Below, in pieces: positions 27,344-35,527 of a DNA stretch of 64,000 bases. Origin of the DNA: Gemmatimonadota bacterium (GTDB lineage: Bacteria > Latescibacterota > UBA2968 > UBA8231); NCBI GenBank assembly GCA_018660835.1, contig JABJJN010000053.1, positions 62,001-126,000 on the forward strand. The letters run 5' to 3'. Positions within the stretch are counted from its first letter, which is position 1, and each line of letters begins with the position of its first letter. The translations under genes were made by a program, and so were the position numbers. A model generated the notes under the pieces. That model ran no database searches. It had not been told where the DNA came from and saw nothing but the letters and a program-made list of their open reading frames with translations.

Positions 27344-28540
27344 GTGACGATTCCGCTCAACGATCTCAAAGGACTGATGCCCGACCAGCTGCGTCAGATT
27401 GCCACCCAGATGGGCGAGCCCGCCTACCGTGGTGATCAGCTGTTCGAATGGCTTCAGGTTCACCAGGAAACGGACCTCACGAAGATGACGAATCTGCCCG
27501 CAAGCTTTCGTCACGCTTTGCTCGAGGCGGGCGCCGGGACACCCGCTCTTCACCTGGTGGAAACCAGCGCTTCAGGGTCAGGCAAGGCGGTGAAATTCCT
27601 CTTCGACCTGGGGAATGACTCGTCTGGACAAAACCAGGGGCAGGTGGAGGCGGTGTTGATCGTCGACGGTGACCGTCGAACGGCGTGTCTATCATCCCAG
27701 GTCGGCTGCGCCCTCGATTGTAAATTCTGTGCGACGGCGAAGATGGGTTTTCTGCGGAATCTGACGGCGGGGCAGATCGTCGAACAGGTTCACATGCTGC
27801 ATCAGGAGGCCCGGCGCCGCGGGGAGCGGCTGACAAATATCGTTATGATGGGCATGGGAGAGCCGCTGCTCAACTATGAGGCCGTCGTATCTGCCCTGCG
27901 GCTTGCACGAGCAACAGAAGGGGAGGTCAGTATTGGCGGGCGTAAGATGACCGTTTCTACGGCTGGCCACGTTCCTGGCATCCTGCGATTGGCGGAGGAG
28001 GAGGATCTGAACGTGGGTCTCGCGATTTCCCTCAATGCGACCGAAGATGAGACGCGCTCACGGATTATGCCGATCAACCGGAAATGGCCCATCGCCCAGT
28101 TGCTGGCAGCCGCGGCGGTCTACTTCGATCGCAAAGGCCGACGAGTGACGTTTGAGTATGTGCTGATGGACGGCGTAACAGATCTCGATGAAGACGCTGA
28201 TCGTCTCGCTGCCCTGACCACGTCCATTCCCTGCAAGATCAACTTGATTCCATACAATGAGCTCGACCCTGACCTACACCGAAGTGACCTACACCGAAGT
28301 GACCTACACCGAAGTGACCTACAAGGAAGTGATCAGGGCCTGCAAGGAAGTGACCAGGTTTTCCGGCGGCCCTCCTCGGCCCGCGTGGATCGATTTACCC
28401 GCAGACTCAAGCAGGCCACGCAACATACGGTGACAAGGCGTGACAGTCGTGGCCGTGACATCGATGCTGCCTGTGGGCAGTTGTATCGGCGCGTCAAAGA
28501 AGAACAAGGGCAGCAATCTCTGTCACCCGCGACTGCCTGA
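27344..28540 (+). CDS. rlmN: 23S rRNA (adenine-C2)-methyltransferase RlmN
   Basis: A 398-residue radical SAM enzyme that methylates A2503 of 23S rRNA (and A37 of some tRNAs). The Cx3CxxC cluster is in 'CALDCKFCATAKMGF' near residue 125. 'MMGMGEPLLNY', 'STAGHVPGI' and the C-terminal Cys in 'DIDAACGQL' are all present. After the conserved 'KINLIPYNEL' an insertion of about 30 residues built from a repeated DLHRS unit separates it from 'FRRPSSARVDRF'; see the repeat entry. GTG 27344 is the start. The YdjM-like gene follows after 7 bases. Confidence 0.94.
   Translation: MTIPLNDLKGLMPDQLRQIATQMGEPAYRGDQLFEWLQVHQETDLTKMTNLPASFRHALLEAGAGTPALHLVETSASGSGKAVKFLFDLGNDSSGQNQGQVEAVLIVDGDRRTACLSSQVGCALDCKFCATAKMGFLRNLTAGQIVEQVHMLHQEARRRGERLTNIVMMGMGEPLLNYEAVVSALRLARATEGEVSIGGRKMTVSTAGHVPGILRLAEEEDLNVGLAISLNATEDETRSRIMPINRKWPIAQLLAAAAVYFDRKGRRVTFEYVLMDGVTDLDEDADRLAALTTSIPCKINLIPYNELDPDLHRSDLHRSDLHRSDLQGSDQGLQGSDQVFRRPSSARVDRFTRRLKQATQHTVTRRDSRGRDIDAACGQLYRRVKEEQGQQSLSPATA
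28271..28351 (+). repeat. In-frame 15-bp tandem repeat inside rlmN
   Basis: Three perfect copies of 'gacctacaccgaagt' run in tandem at 28271-28315. A fourth copy with two changes (28316-28330) and a fifth, 21-base diverged copy ending in 'aaggaagt' (28331-28351) follow. Each 15-base unit encodes D-L-H-R-S, so the frame is kept. Confidence 0.93.
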
Positions 28541-28547
28541 ATCGCCG

Positions 28548-29039
28548 GTGCGCGCCCGTGGACATCTTGTGGGTGGTCTTGTTACCGGATCCGGGATAGC
28601 AGGGATTGGGATTCTCGTGGGGCAGATCCCCAGCGTGCTACACCCTCACTGGTGGGCCGTTGCCGCAACGGCTGTATTTTTCTCGCTGTTCCCTGACGTC
28701 GACACAGATTCTCTGCCAGCCAGGTGGTTCTATCGATTTGTTGTGTTGGGGCTCATCGCGCTTGCCCTGACGGGGCAACAGCGACTGGGTTTGTCGCTGG
28801 CCATTCTATCGATGTTGCCACTGCTGGACCATCATCGAGGTTGGACGCATGGTCGCTGGATGCCGTTGATCGCGCCGGCGATACTGGGCGTGGGAGCCAC
28901 TCTGGCCTGGCGTGAAGAAATCTCGCCCGAATGGTTCGCTCCACTCGACATCCTCTACTACTCTGCTGCCGTCCTGGGCTGGTACACCCATCTTCTGCTG
29001 GACGGGCTCTTTCGCCTGTTCCCTCAAGATTTGGACTGA
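28548..29039 (+). CDS. YdjM-like metal-dependent membrane hydrolase family protein
   Basis: From GTG 28548 the protein has 163 residues and four or five membrane segments. The YdjM/DUF457 pattern is visible: 'RGHLVGGL' at the start, 'LFPDVDTDS' near residue 43, 'HRGWTHG' near residue 97 and 'GWYTHLLLD' near residue 145, which gather the His and Asp metal ligands. The biochemical role of the family is poorly known; an envelope-linked hydrolase is the usual guess. The ORF-track start at 28440 lies in rlmN. The gene is probably co-transcribed with rlmN. Confidence 0.82.
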   Translation: MRARGHLVGGLVTGSGIAGIGILVGQIPSVLHPHWWAVAATAVFFSLFPDVDTDSLPARWFYRFVVLGLIALALTGQQRLGLSLAILSMLPLLDHHRGWTHGRWMPLIAPAILGVGATLAWREEISPEWFAPLDILYYSAAVLGWYTHLLLDGLFRLFPQDLD

Positions 29040-29057
29040 ATCCAGCAACTGTCAGCG

Positions 29058-29093
29058 GCTTTAGCTGTCGTCGCAGCTTTAGCTGTCGTCTTC
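29058..29093. repeat. 18-bp tandem duplication across the gerW stop codon
   Basis: 'gctttagctgtcgtc' occurs at 29058-29072 and again at 29076-29090. The second copy contains the end of the GerW-like coding sequence and its TAA; the first is a copy lying just past the stop. Confidence 0.75.
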
Positions 29094-29465
29094 CTGAGGT
29101 TCCACTTCCTCGTCGTCGTCGCCACGGCGCTTGTCGACGAATCCCTTGATTTTGGATACCGCATCTGGGACCATTTCTACCAGCTGGCCCCAGCTGACTT
29201 CCTTTTCCTTAAGTGTCATCATCTCCACCTTGCCATCCGCGTGGACGACGATGAATCCGATCGGCTCGACACTGGCACCGCCTCCCGTCCCGGCATGTTG
29301 CTTGCCCTCGCCGCCGCCTGCACCGAATCCCATGGAGATCTTAGACACAGGAATCAGTGTGACTGGACCTGCGGTAACAGGTTCGCCAACAACGGTCTGG
29401 GTCTGCACGATGTGGTGAAGTTCGCCGAGGACGCGTTCCACCAGCGATTCGAGAGATGTAGCCAT
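29079..29465 (-). CDS. GerW/YtfJ family protein
   Basis: A 128-residue protein of the Spore_YtfJ (GerW) family. It has the marker 'GFGAGGGEGK' after 'PVTLIPVSKISM', and 'PIGFIVVHADGKVEMM'. In Bacillus the relative acts in spore germination, but homologues are common in non-spore-formers, where their role is unknown. The tail is strongly acidic ('RRGDDDEEVEPQEDDS'). ATG 29465 is preceded by 'aaagga'. It follows the DUF2953 gene by 9 bases; the same pair is neighbouring in other bacteria, which suggests a shared function at the membrane. Confidence 0.9.
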   Translation of the reverse strand: MATSLESLVERVLGELHHIVQTQTVVGEPVTAGPVTLIPVSKISMGFGAGGGEGKQHAGTGGGASVEPIGFIVVHADGKVEMMTLKEKEVSWGQLVEMVPDAVSKIKGFVDKRRGDDDEEVEPQEDDS

Positions 29466-29474
29466 TGAGTCCTT

Positions 29475-30353
29475 TCAGTCAGTTACAGCAGACAGTGTAC
29501 GAGCCGTCTGCCGCAGCCGCCACCAGCGGCGCAGCCAAAGATATCCTGCACTGACGGCAAAACGTCCAATACTGGCCAGCAGTCGCGCAAGAGAAAGGTG
29601 CAGTCGCACGCTCGCCCGGCCATGAGAAACAGGACGCACGAAGTCGGCACCAATGTCGACGCGGGCCCACTTCGGCAGGAAGGGGAGAACCGCTTGAACT
29701 TGCCCCACCAGTTTCCCTGTCGCCGCCGCGTCAGCGAGGGCGATCGTTGCATCCACCTGCAAACGCCGCAGCCCCACGATCCGCAATAGTCGTTTCAGGA
29801 GACGGACTGTGGGAGGCAGAAAGGGGCGGAACTCTGTCCAACCCTGGGATGCCCGCGTCAGCAGACCTGTCTTTTGCGGGAACGATTCTTTCTTGTCTGT
29901 GTCCAGGTTTTCGGGGGTTTGTGGCCCCTTGCCCTTTGCATCGTCTCTGCTTGACATTGGCGAAATGCTCGCTGCCGGGACCGGCGCAGGTGTTTGCCGG
30001 GTGACAAGTGGAGTCGTGGTCGTTGTCGCTACGGATGACAACGGACCCTCTTCAGAGGACGTGAGCAGTTCTCGGCGGTAGAGGCTGATTCTACCGAGGA
30101 GCAGAACTCTTGCTTCCCAGGCATCGGTTGTCTGCCGCAGTTCAAGGCCGAGGGCGCCAAGCCAAGGCGCGATGAGGGCCGAAATATCCGGCGTCGCTTC
30201 CGGATCGGCTCCCCGGCGGGCATCCACGTGGATGACGACGGGTACCAAGATGATAGATGCGAGCAGACCCAGAAGTCCCGCCACGAGCAGCAGCAGCAGC
30301 TGCAGTGCCGTTAGCAGGCAGCTGAGTAGGATGGGCACAATGTCAGCGATCAT
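29475..30353 (-). CDS. DUF2953 domain protein
   Basis: A 292-residue protein with an N-terminal hydrophobic segment of about 30 residues ('LLVAGLLGLLASIILVPVVI'). A Pro/Thr/Ser-rich middle lies between residues 105 and 165, and a C-terminal DUF2953-type stretch includes 'GLRRLQVDATIALADAAATG' and 'PKWARVDIGADF'. DUF2953 proteins often lie next to GerW/YtfJ, as here. Function is unknown. It diverges from the secreted protein gene at 30551 with 197 bases between. Confidence 0.75.
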   Translation of the reverse strand: MIADIVPILLSCLLTALQLLLLLVAGLLGLLASIILVPVVIHVDARRGADPEATPDISALIAPWLGALGLELRQTTDAWEARVLLLGRISLYRRELLTSSEEGPLSSVATTTTTPLVTRQTPAPVPAASISPMSSRDDAKGKGPQTPENLDTDKKESFPQKTGLLTRASQGWTEFRPFLPPTVRLLKRLLRIVGLRRLQVDATIALADAAATGKLVGQVQAVLPFLPKWARVDIGADFVRPVSHGRASVRLHLSLARLLASIGRFAVSAGYLWLRRWWRLRQTARTLSAVTD

Positions 30354-30476
30354 GCACGGCCACTCATCTTGGGAAAATCGTGGTCATTGTGTATCGAGGA
30401 ACCTAGTCTGCGACGCGCAAAAGAGTCAAGAAAAGCTGCGGTGCCATATCCGAGCCTGTGCCTCCGATTCTGCTCC

Positions 30477-30505
30477 TTGACAGTCTTCTCAGGCCATGTT
30501 AAGGT
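30477..30505 (+). promoter_or_regulatory. Candidate sigma-70-type promoter before the 30551 gene
   Basis: A perfect 'TTGACA' box, 17 bases, then a weak 'TAAGGT' -10. The transcript would start near 30512, which is after ATG 30509 and before the AAAGGAG site at 30530. This supports the later translation start for the next gene. Confidence 0.45.
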
Positions 30506-30550
30506 AGAATGACGCAAGTGCATGTGTCTAAAGGAGTTCAAGCGAATTTG

Positions 30551-32281
30551 ATGGGGCCCTCCAGAGCCAGGCATAGCGTTCATTTATCGATGCAGTTAGG
30601 TGCTGCCTTGCTACTTGCTCTTGGTGCCGCTCACCCTGTGGCGGTCGGTGCGCTGAGTTCCGCCTCGGCGAGATTCGATCCGCCCAAGGTCGCAGCTGGC
30701 ACATCCCAGTCTGTCGCGCTACTTGTGACGTATTTCCCTGGTAACGGGGAAGCTGTGACGGCATCGACCATCGACCTGCAGCAGGGGGCGACGATCCTCG
30801 CCGCCACATCCAGTCGCGGGCGAGTGCAGCACACGTCAGACCAGATGATCCTCGACTATCTACATGCACCGATCGGTTCGGTTCAGACCGACACCTTGCT
30901 GTTGCAGATTGCAGCAGGTGTCGTGGACAACGTCTCCTGGGCGTCGACGTTGGTAACGACTCTGGACACCGATTCGCAAGCATCACATCGGGCTGAATGG
31001 TCCCTGCCAGTTGCAGCTCCACTGCAAACTCGATGGAGCGTAGCTCCCGATCAATGGTATGTCGGTGAGACAGTGGAACTTCAGGTGGCCCTCATCAATG
31101 ATGACACGCGCCCGCTGGAAGGCATCTGGCTTGCCTGGCCACACCGAGTCAGGGGAGACTCGGTGACGGTCGATTCGCCTGTGATCGTCGGAGGAGAACA
31201 AGCGACCCTTGGCTACACGGCGCACATTCTCCCTCGCCCCCTGACGGGATTGGGCGAAGTGATGGATCAGGGACGACTCACTCTGCGCGGGACCATTTCC
31301 TCTGGCGGACTGCGGTCGAAGCTGAAGCCACTGCCGATTGACATCGTTCCTGTGCCCAGCCTCCGCGTCGAGGTTTCCGAGCCGCTGCGACGAAATCAGG
31401 AGGGAGCAGCACAGTGCGTCTGGACGCTCAGTGGTACCAGAGACTTGCAGGCGACTGATCTGCGAGTCTCGATAGATGGTCTCAACTCCATCGTCGTGTC
31501 CGACACCGGGATGTCCAACGCACAAATTGAATTTGACGTTTCTACGGGAAGTGCCCAGATCATCCTGACGAACGTTGACCTGGTTCCAGGGGATACGCTG
31601 GCGATCCCTCTTCGCCTCGTACCCCGGCATACGGGACCTCTGGCATTTCGGCCAAGTGTAACCCCGGCAGATCGCCAACAGTCGATCGGCATCAGCCAGA
31701 CCGCCGTCGTCGCCGTGCTGGAAGACGAGAATCCCGGCGCAGGGAGGATTGCTTCGGCGCCGACCGATCTGGAATTGGCGCGCAGTGGTCTGGTGCGGGC
31801 CTGGACGCAAGCGCTGGGGCAACTGCCAATTGACGCTGGGGCTGCCGTGCGTTTGCAGGCGGAGGGGCGGCATGATGCGAATTGGATGGTGGAGGAGGCG
31901 GTGACAACTGCACTGCTGCAACGTGGACATCGGTTGCCAATGGATGATGACACGACGACCTATGAGCTCGCCTTTCAGATCGCCACTTCTCAAGCGACCT
32001 ATGAACCCAGCGGATCCATCTGGAATCCCCTCGGCTCCCGTCATGCACGAGACGCTCAGGTTATCGCCCACGCACGCCTCCTGGATACGAAGGGACAGAT
32101 TCTATGGGCGCAGCGCGTTTCAACGCATAGCTGGGATAAGGTCGGTTCAGACGCATCCTCCTTGCTCGGCGGCGCCGACGCAGTTGACCAGGCCGTCGTG
32201 CCTGGTAATCAGCGCCCCTTGGAGGTCGGATTGTCAGGTCTTATCGTTGGCGGACTCTTTTTCGTATTCTTTTCACCGTGA
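30551..32281 (+). CDS. Exported hypothetical protein, C-terminal domain possibly CsgG/FlgO-like
   Basis: About 576 residues from ATG 30551; TTG 30548 and ATG 30509 are alternatives, and 'aaaggag' at 30530 favours the later ones. A signal peptide ('QLGAALLLALGAAHPVAVGA') is followed by beta-rich Ig-like modules. A C-terminal domain after residue about 430 includes 'TALLQRGHRLPMDDD' and 'LLDTKGQILWAQRVS'. That pattern recalls CsgG/FlgO-type periplasmic domains, at low confidence. A hydrophobic segment ends the protein ('LSGLIVGGLFFVFFSP'). It starts a plus-strand run with the MotE-like and coiled-coil membrane proteins. Function unknown; an envelope or motility role is a guess. Confidence 0.55.
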   Translation: MGPSRARHSVHLSMQLGAALLLALGAAHPVAVGALSSASARFDPPKVAAGTSQSVALLVTYFPGNGEAVTASTIDLQQGATILAATSSRGRVQHTSDQMILDYLHAPIGSVQTDTLLLQIAAGVVDNVSWASTLVTTLDTDSQASHRAEWSLPVAAPLQTRWSVAPDQWYVGETVELQVALINDDTRPLEGIWLAWPHRVRGDSVTVDSPVIVGGEQATLGYTAHILPRPLTGLGEVMDQGRLTLRGTISSGGLRSKLKPLPIDIVPVPSLRVEVSEPLRRNQEGAAQCVWTLSGTRDLQATDLRVSIDGLNSIVVSDTGMSNAQIEFDVSTGSAQIILTNVDLVPGDTLAIPLRLVPRHTGPLAFRPSVTPADRQQSIGISQTAVVAVLEDENPGAGRIASAPTDLELARSGLVRAWTQALGQLPIDAGAAVRLQAEGRHDANWMVEEAVTTALLQRGHRLPMDDDTTTYELAFQIATSQATYEPSGSIWNPLGSRHARDAQVIAHARLLDTKGQILWAQRVSTHSWDKVGSDASSLLGGADAVDQAVVPGNQRPLEVGLSGLIVGGLFFVFFSP

Positions 32282-32318
32282 CAGGAACTGAACCAATCAG
32301 GGCGAGGATGGTGAGTCG

Positions 32319-32891
32319 GTGAAATTCCTGCTGGTTCCGCTGCTGATTATCGGTATGTTCGTGTCTTTCACGACAGCCATGTTAGCGATGTTGTTTTTCA
32401 CAGAGACAGTGAAATCGCCAGAGGAACTACAGGAAATCCTTAGCGGGGAGAATGATCCGAGTCGGCTCGACGCAAGTTTTGTCGACGAAGAGGACAAGCT
32501 GGGACAACTCGCATCTCTGCTGGAGACCTATCGCAGCGAATACGAGACAAAGCAGGACAGCCTGCAAGATCAGCTCGACAGCCTCGGCATGGCGCAGACG
32601 ACCCTCGCAGCGCGTGAGACCGCTCAGACTGCTCTTGAGGTCGCTTTTGGTAAGACGACCGATTCGACGATGGTTGCCCTCCGTAAGGAGCGAATTGCCG
32701 AGTTGGCAACGTTCTACAACAAGCTGAAACCGGCACCTGCAGCCGAGATCCTGCAAACCGGTACGCTCGACGATACAACAGTGGGATTACTGATGCGCCA
32801 ATTACAGGCGCAGCACATGGCCAAGATTATGGCCGCAATGGACCCGGAATTCGCTGCTCAGATCACGAATCTGATGAAGGAACTGGAGTGA
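32319..32891 (+). CDS. MotE-like membrane protein
   Basis: A 190-residue protein with one N-terminal membrane segment ('FLLVPLLIIGMFVSFTTAML'), a coiled coil (residues about 65-110) and a C-terminal MgtE_N-like domain ('FYNKLKPAPAAEIL', then 'AKIMAAMDPEFAAQITNLM'). This is the layout of MotE, the periplasmic chaperone that stabilises the stator protein MotC in other bacteria. GTG 32319 follows 'gaggatggtgag'. The gene lies 37 bases after the exported protein gene. No stator genes are in the window. Confidence 0.75.
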   Translation: MKFLLVPLLIIGMFVSFTTAMLAMLFFTETVKSPEELQEILSGENDPSRLDASFVDEEDKLGQLASLLETYRSEYETKQDSLQDQLDSLGMAQTTLAARETAQTALEVAFGKTTDSTMVALRKERIAELATFYNKLKPAPAAEILQTGTLDDTTVGLLMRQLQAQHMAKIMAAMDPEFAAQITNLMKELE

Positions 32892-32976
32892 CATTTTTCT
32901 CTGATCACCTAACGTCGTCTGTTTGCACAGCTCTTTGGGGCGGTGCCAAACAGGGCGGGACTGCTACGGAGTAGCC

Positions 32977-33285
32977 ATGGCTTGGGTATTCATCTGTATT
33001 GCCGTAGGAGCCGCAGGCTTCCTCGTTTTCATCGTCATCGACTATCTCAAGGTCTCGGCTGGCCTGAAGCCGAAGGCAGATCTGGCGAAGTCTGAGATTC
33101 GCGATTGCGAGACGAAGATCCAGTCGGAGCAGAATGCAACGAAGGACACCAAGGACCAGGTGGGTTCGCTGCAAAAGGAAATCGAGGAACTCGAGAAAGA
33201 ACTAGGTGAGTTGCAGAAGAAAGTCGACGAGTATCGCGAGCGTGAGAAGCGTCGTAAGCCGACGAAATTCAAACTCGAAGAGTAA
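32977..33285 (+). CDS. Small coiled-coil membrane protein
   Basis: A 102-residue protein: one N-terminal membrane segment ('WVFICIAVGAAGFLVFIVI') and a highly charged coiled coil from residue about 40 to the end ('LQKEIEELEKELGELQKKV'). ATG 32977 is supported by 'acggag' 5 bases upstream, while the ORF-track start at 32923 is not. I do not recognise it. Its N-terminus resembles the membrane and coiled-coil start of the FGE-like protein at 35528. It probably partners the MotE-like protein upstream. Confidence 0.75.
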   Translation: MAWVFICIAVGAAGFLVFIVIDYLKVSAGLKPKADLAKSEIRDCETKIQSEQNATKDTKDQVGSLQKEIEELEKELGELQKKVDEYREREKRRKPTKFKLEE

Positions 33286-33320
33286 TGTCAGCCGATATTC
33301 TTACACTTTAGTCAGCTCAG

Positions 33321-33358
33321 AGGCGTCACCGGGAGACATTCGGTGACGCCTTCTCTTT
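33321..33358 (+). terminator. Rho-independent terminator
   Basis: The stem 'aggcgtcaccg' and 'cggtgacgcct' is perfect around a 9-base loop and is followed by 'ttctcttt'. It closes the 30551-33285 run, and converges on the end of the PBP gene. Confidence 0.7.
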
Positions 33359-33377
33359 GCCCCGCTCGCCGTATCAG

Positions 33378-35486
33378 CTAGAAGCGTTGTTGACGACGTG
33401 TGGGTGTTTCTGCGACGCCGTGCAGGGGACAACCAATAGGTGGAATCCCGTCAGCAAGGAAGATCTCGTCTGCTTGACGCGGACAGTAGCGGGTTGCCAG
33501 TTTGTGACTGTCCGCGCAGACGGGTTGATAGGCGACCAGTTCTTCTGGATAGTCGAAGGTCTCCCTGCGGCGATCTCGGTAGCGCTCAACCTCGTTGTAG
33601 GTATCCTTCATGAATCCCGCCCACATAGGCAGGGCGGCGGAGGATCCTGCCTGTCGGGCCAGCGTGTGTGTTGGATCGTCGACGCCAACCCACACGCCGG
33701 CGACCAGATGCGGCGTGAAGCCAATGAACCAGGCATCTCGATAATCGTTGGTCGTGCCCGTCTTGCCCGCTGCGGCGACCCGGAAGCCGTAGCGTGTTCG
33801 TGCGCCGTAGCCGGTCCCACCGGCTTCATCCATCACTGAGCGCATCAGATCCGTCATAACGACGGCCACAGATGGCCGCAGGACCTCGCGTCGAACGGGC
33901 GTGGATTCGAAGATTATGTTCCTGTCGGCATCCGAAATTGAAGAGATCCCGGATGGCGCTACATGGATGCCCTTGTTGGGAAACACAGCATAGGCAGCAA
34001 CCATCTCCAGTAGGCGCACGGAGGACACGCCGATGCCGATGGCGTATACCTCCGGAATGGGTGACGTGACACCCATGGCCCGTGCATACTGTCGGACACG
34101 TCCCGGGCCAATCTCGCGCGCCAGCTTCACAGCGATGATGTTACGCGACTCCTTGAAGCCCTGACGCAGTGTCATCGGCCCCTTGAACTTGCGATCGTAG
34201 TTCTCCGGGTCCCAGCGGTCACCATTCTGCTCCTCCACGACGATCGCATTGTCATCGAAGACATCCACCGGAAAGCGACCATTGTCGATGGCAGCAGTAT
34301 AGACGAAGGGTTTGAAAGAGGATCCCGCCTGTCGCAGTGCTTGTGTGGCGCGATTGAACTCGCTCTCGCGGAAATCACGTCCACCGATCATAGCCAGAAT
34401 GTGGCCCGTCGTCGGATCCATCGCTACGAAGGCTGCCTGCACGATCGGAGGATTGGCGGCCTCTGCTGAATCGGCTGGTTCGAAGGCGGCATCGACTTTC
34501 TGCTGCACTTGGTTCAGGCGCACATTGAAGTGGCGTTCGGCAATCTGCTGAAGTTGTGCGTCAATCGTCGTCTGCACGGAGAAGCCATCGCGATAGAGGG
34601 CGCCGCCATATTCCTCATTCAGGCCTTTGCGCAGATACTCCACAAAGTAGGGCGCCAGGCCATAGGTATCGGCCCGCTGTCCTCTGCGAGCATGAACTGG
34701 CTCGTCCTTCAGCCTCTGGTATTGAGCCTTGGTCAGTTTGCCCGCGCGGATCATGTTGAGCAGCACGAGATTGCGACGCTCGAGGGCTCTGTCCGGATTT
34801 ACATGGGGACTGTACGTGTTTGGCGCCTTGAGCAGTCCCGCCAGCATGGCGCATTCCTCCACCTGGAGGTCGCCGATCTCCTTGTCGAAATACAAACGCG
34901 CCGCCGACTTGAGCCCCCATGCATCATGACCGAAGAAAACGGTGTTCAGATACATCACCAGAATCTCGCGTTTTGTATACAGTCGCTCCACGTGAACGGC
35001 GACGATCTGCTCACGAACTTTGCGGGCATACGAACCGAGCACCTCTTCGAGAGAGTCGTTCGATCGCTGCCCACCCACTTTCTGATACAGATTCCGCGCC
35101 AGTTGTTGGGTAATCGTGCTGGCGCCTTCTTTGGTGGGGTCGAGGAAGCGGATATTCCGAATGATGGCGCCAAAGATCCGACGCAGATCAATACCCCAGT
35201 GTGTGAAGAAGCGGCGATCCTCAATCGAAATCAGGGCATCGCGCATGGCCAGAGGGATCTCGTCAAACTCGCGGATGATCTCGCGATTCTCCTCGCGGAA
35301 ATCCATCAAATGCTGACCATCTGCGGCGTACACGCGTGTGACGCGTTTTGGCTGCGTGGTCTCCAACTCGTCAATATTCGGCAGATTGCTGCTGAACATG
35401 GCATAGACCAGTACTGCACCTACGGCGTAAAGACAGGTGCACACGATGCCCGCCAGGGCTATTTTCATTACGAGAATACGATTCAT
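33378..35486 (-). CDS. mrcA: Class A penicillin-binding protein (PBP1A-like)
   Basis: A 702-residue bifunctional peptidoglycan synthase anchored by an N-terminal membrane segment. The GT51 glycosyltransferase domain shows the catalytic Glu in 'ISIEDRRFFTHWG' near residue 89 and 'GASTITQQLARNLY' near 123. The transpeptidase domain has 'AGSSFKPF' (SxxK, near 390), 'ESRN' (SxN) and 'AGKTGTTNDYRDAWF' near 575. The C-terminus holds Cys residues that may form a disulfide. It diverges from the FGE-like gene with only 41 bases between them, so promoter elements must reach into coding DNA. Confidence 0.95.
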   Translation of the reverse strand: MNRILVMKIALAGIVCTCLYAVGAVLVYAMFSSNLPNIDELETTQPKRVTRVYAADGQHLMDFREENREIIREFDEIPLAMRDALISIEDRRFFTHWGIDLRRIFGAIIRNIRFLDPTKEGASTITQQLARNLYQKVGGQRSNDSLEEVLGSYARKVREQIVAVHVERLYTKREILVMYLNTVFFGHDAWGLKSAARLYFDKEIGDLQVEECAMLAGLLKAPNTYSPHVNPDRALERRNLVLLNMIRAGKLTKAQYQRLKDEPVHARRGQRADTYGLAPYFVEYLRKGLNEEYGGALYRDGFSVQTTIDAQLQQIAERHFNVRLNQVQQKVDAAFEPADSAEAANPPIVQAAFVAMDPTTGHILAMIGGRDFRESEFNRATQALRQAGSSFKPFVYTAAIDNGRFPVDVFDDNAIVVEEQNGDRWDPENYDRKFKGPMTLRQGFKESRNIIAVKLAREIGPGRVRQYARAMGVTSPIPEVYAIGIGVSSVRLLEMVAAYAVFPNKGIHVAPSGISSISDADRNIIFESTPVRREVLRPSVAVVMTDLMRSVMDEAGGTGYGARTRYGFRVAAAGKTGTTNDYRDAWFIGFTPHLVAGVWVGVDDPTHTLARQAGSSAALPMWAGFMKDTYNEVERYRDRRRETFDYPEELVAYQPVCADSHKLATRYCPRQADEIFLADGIPPIGCPLHGVAETPTRRQQRF

Positions 35487-35527
35487 AGCTGCTGTAGTTG
35501 TCGAGTCATTTACCGGAGGAATGAATT

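Noticed and set aside
28271-28351. Possible CRISPR-like repeat
   Set aside because: The units are directly tandem with no spacers and are translated in frame inside rlmN.
35521-35527. ATG 35521 as start of the FGE-like gene
   Set aside because: It is in a different frame from the FGE domain; TTG 35528 has the well-placed ribosome binding site.
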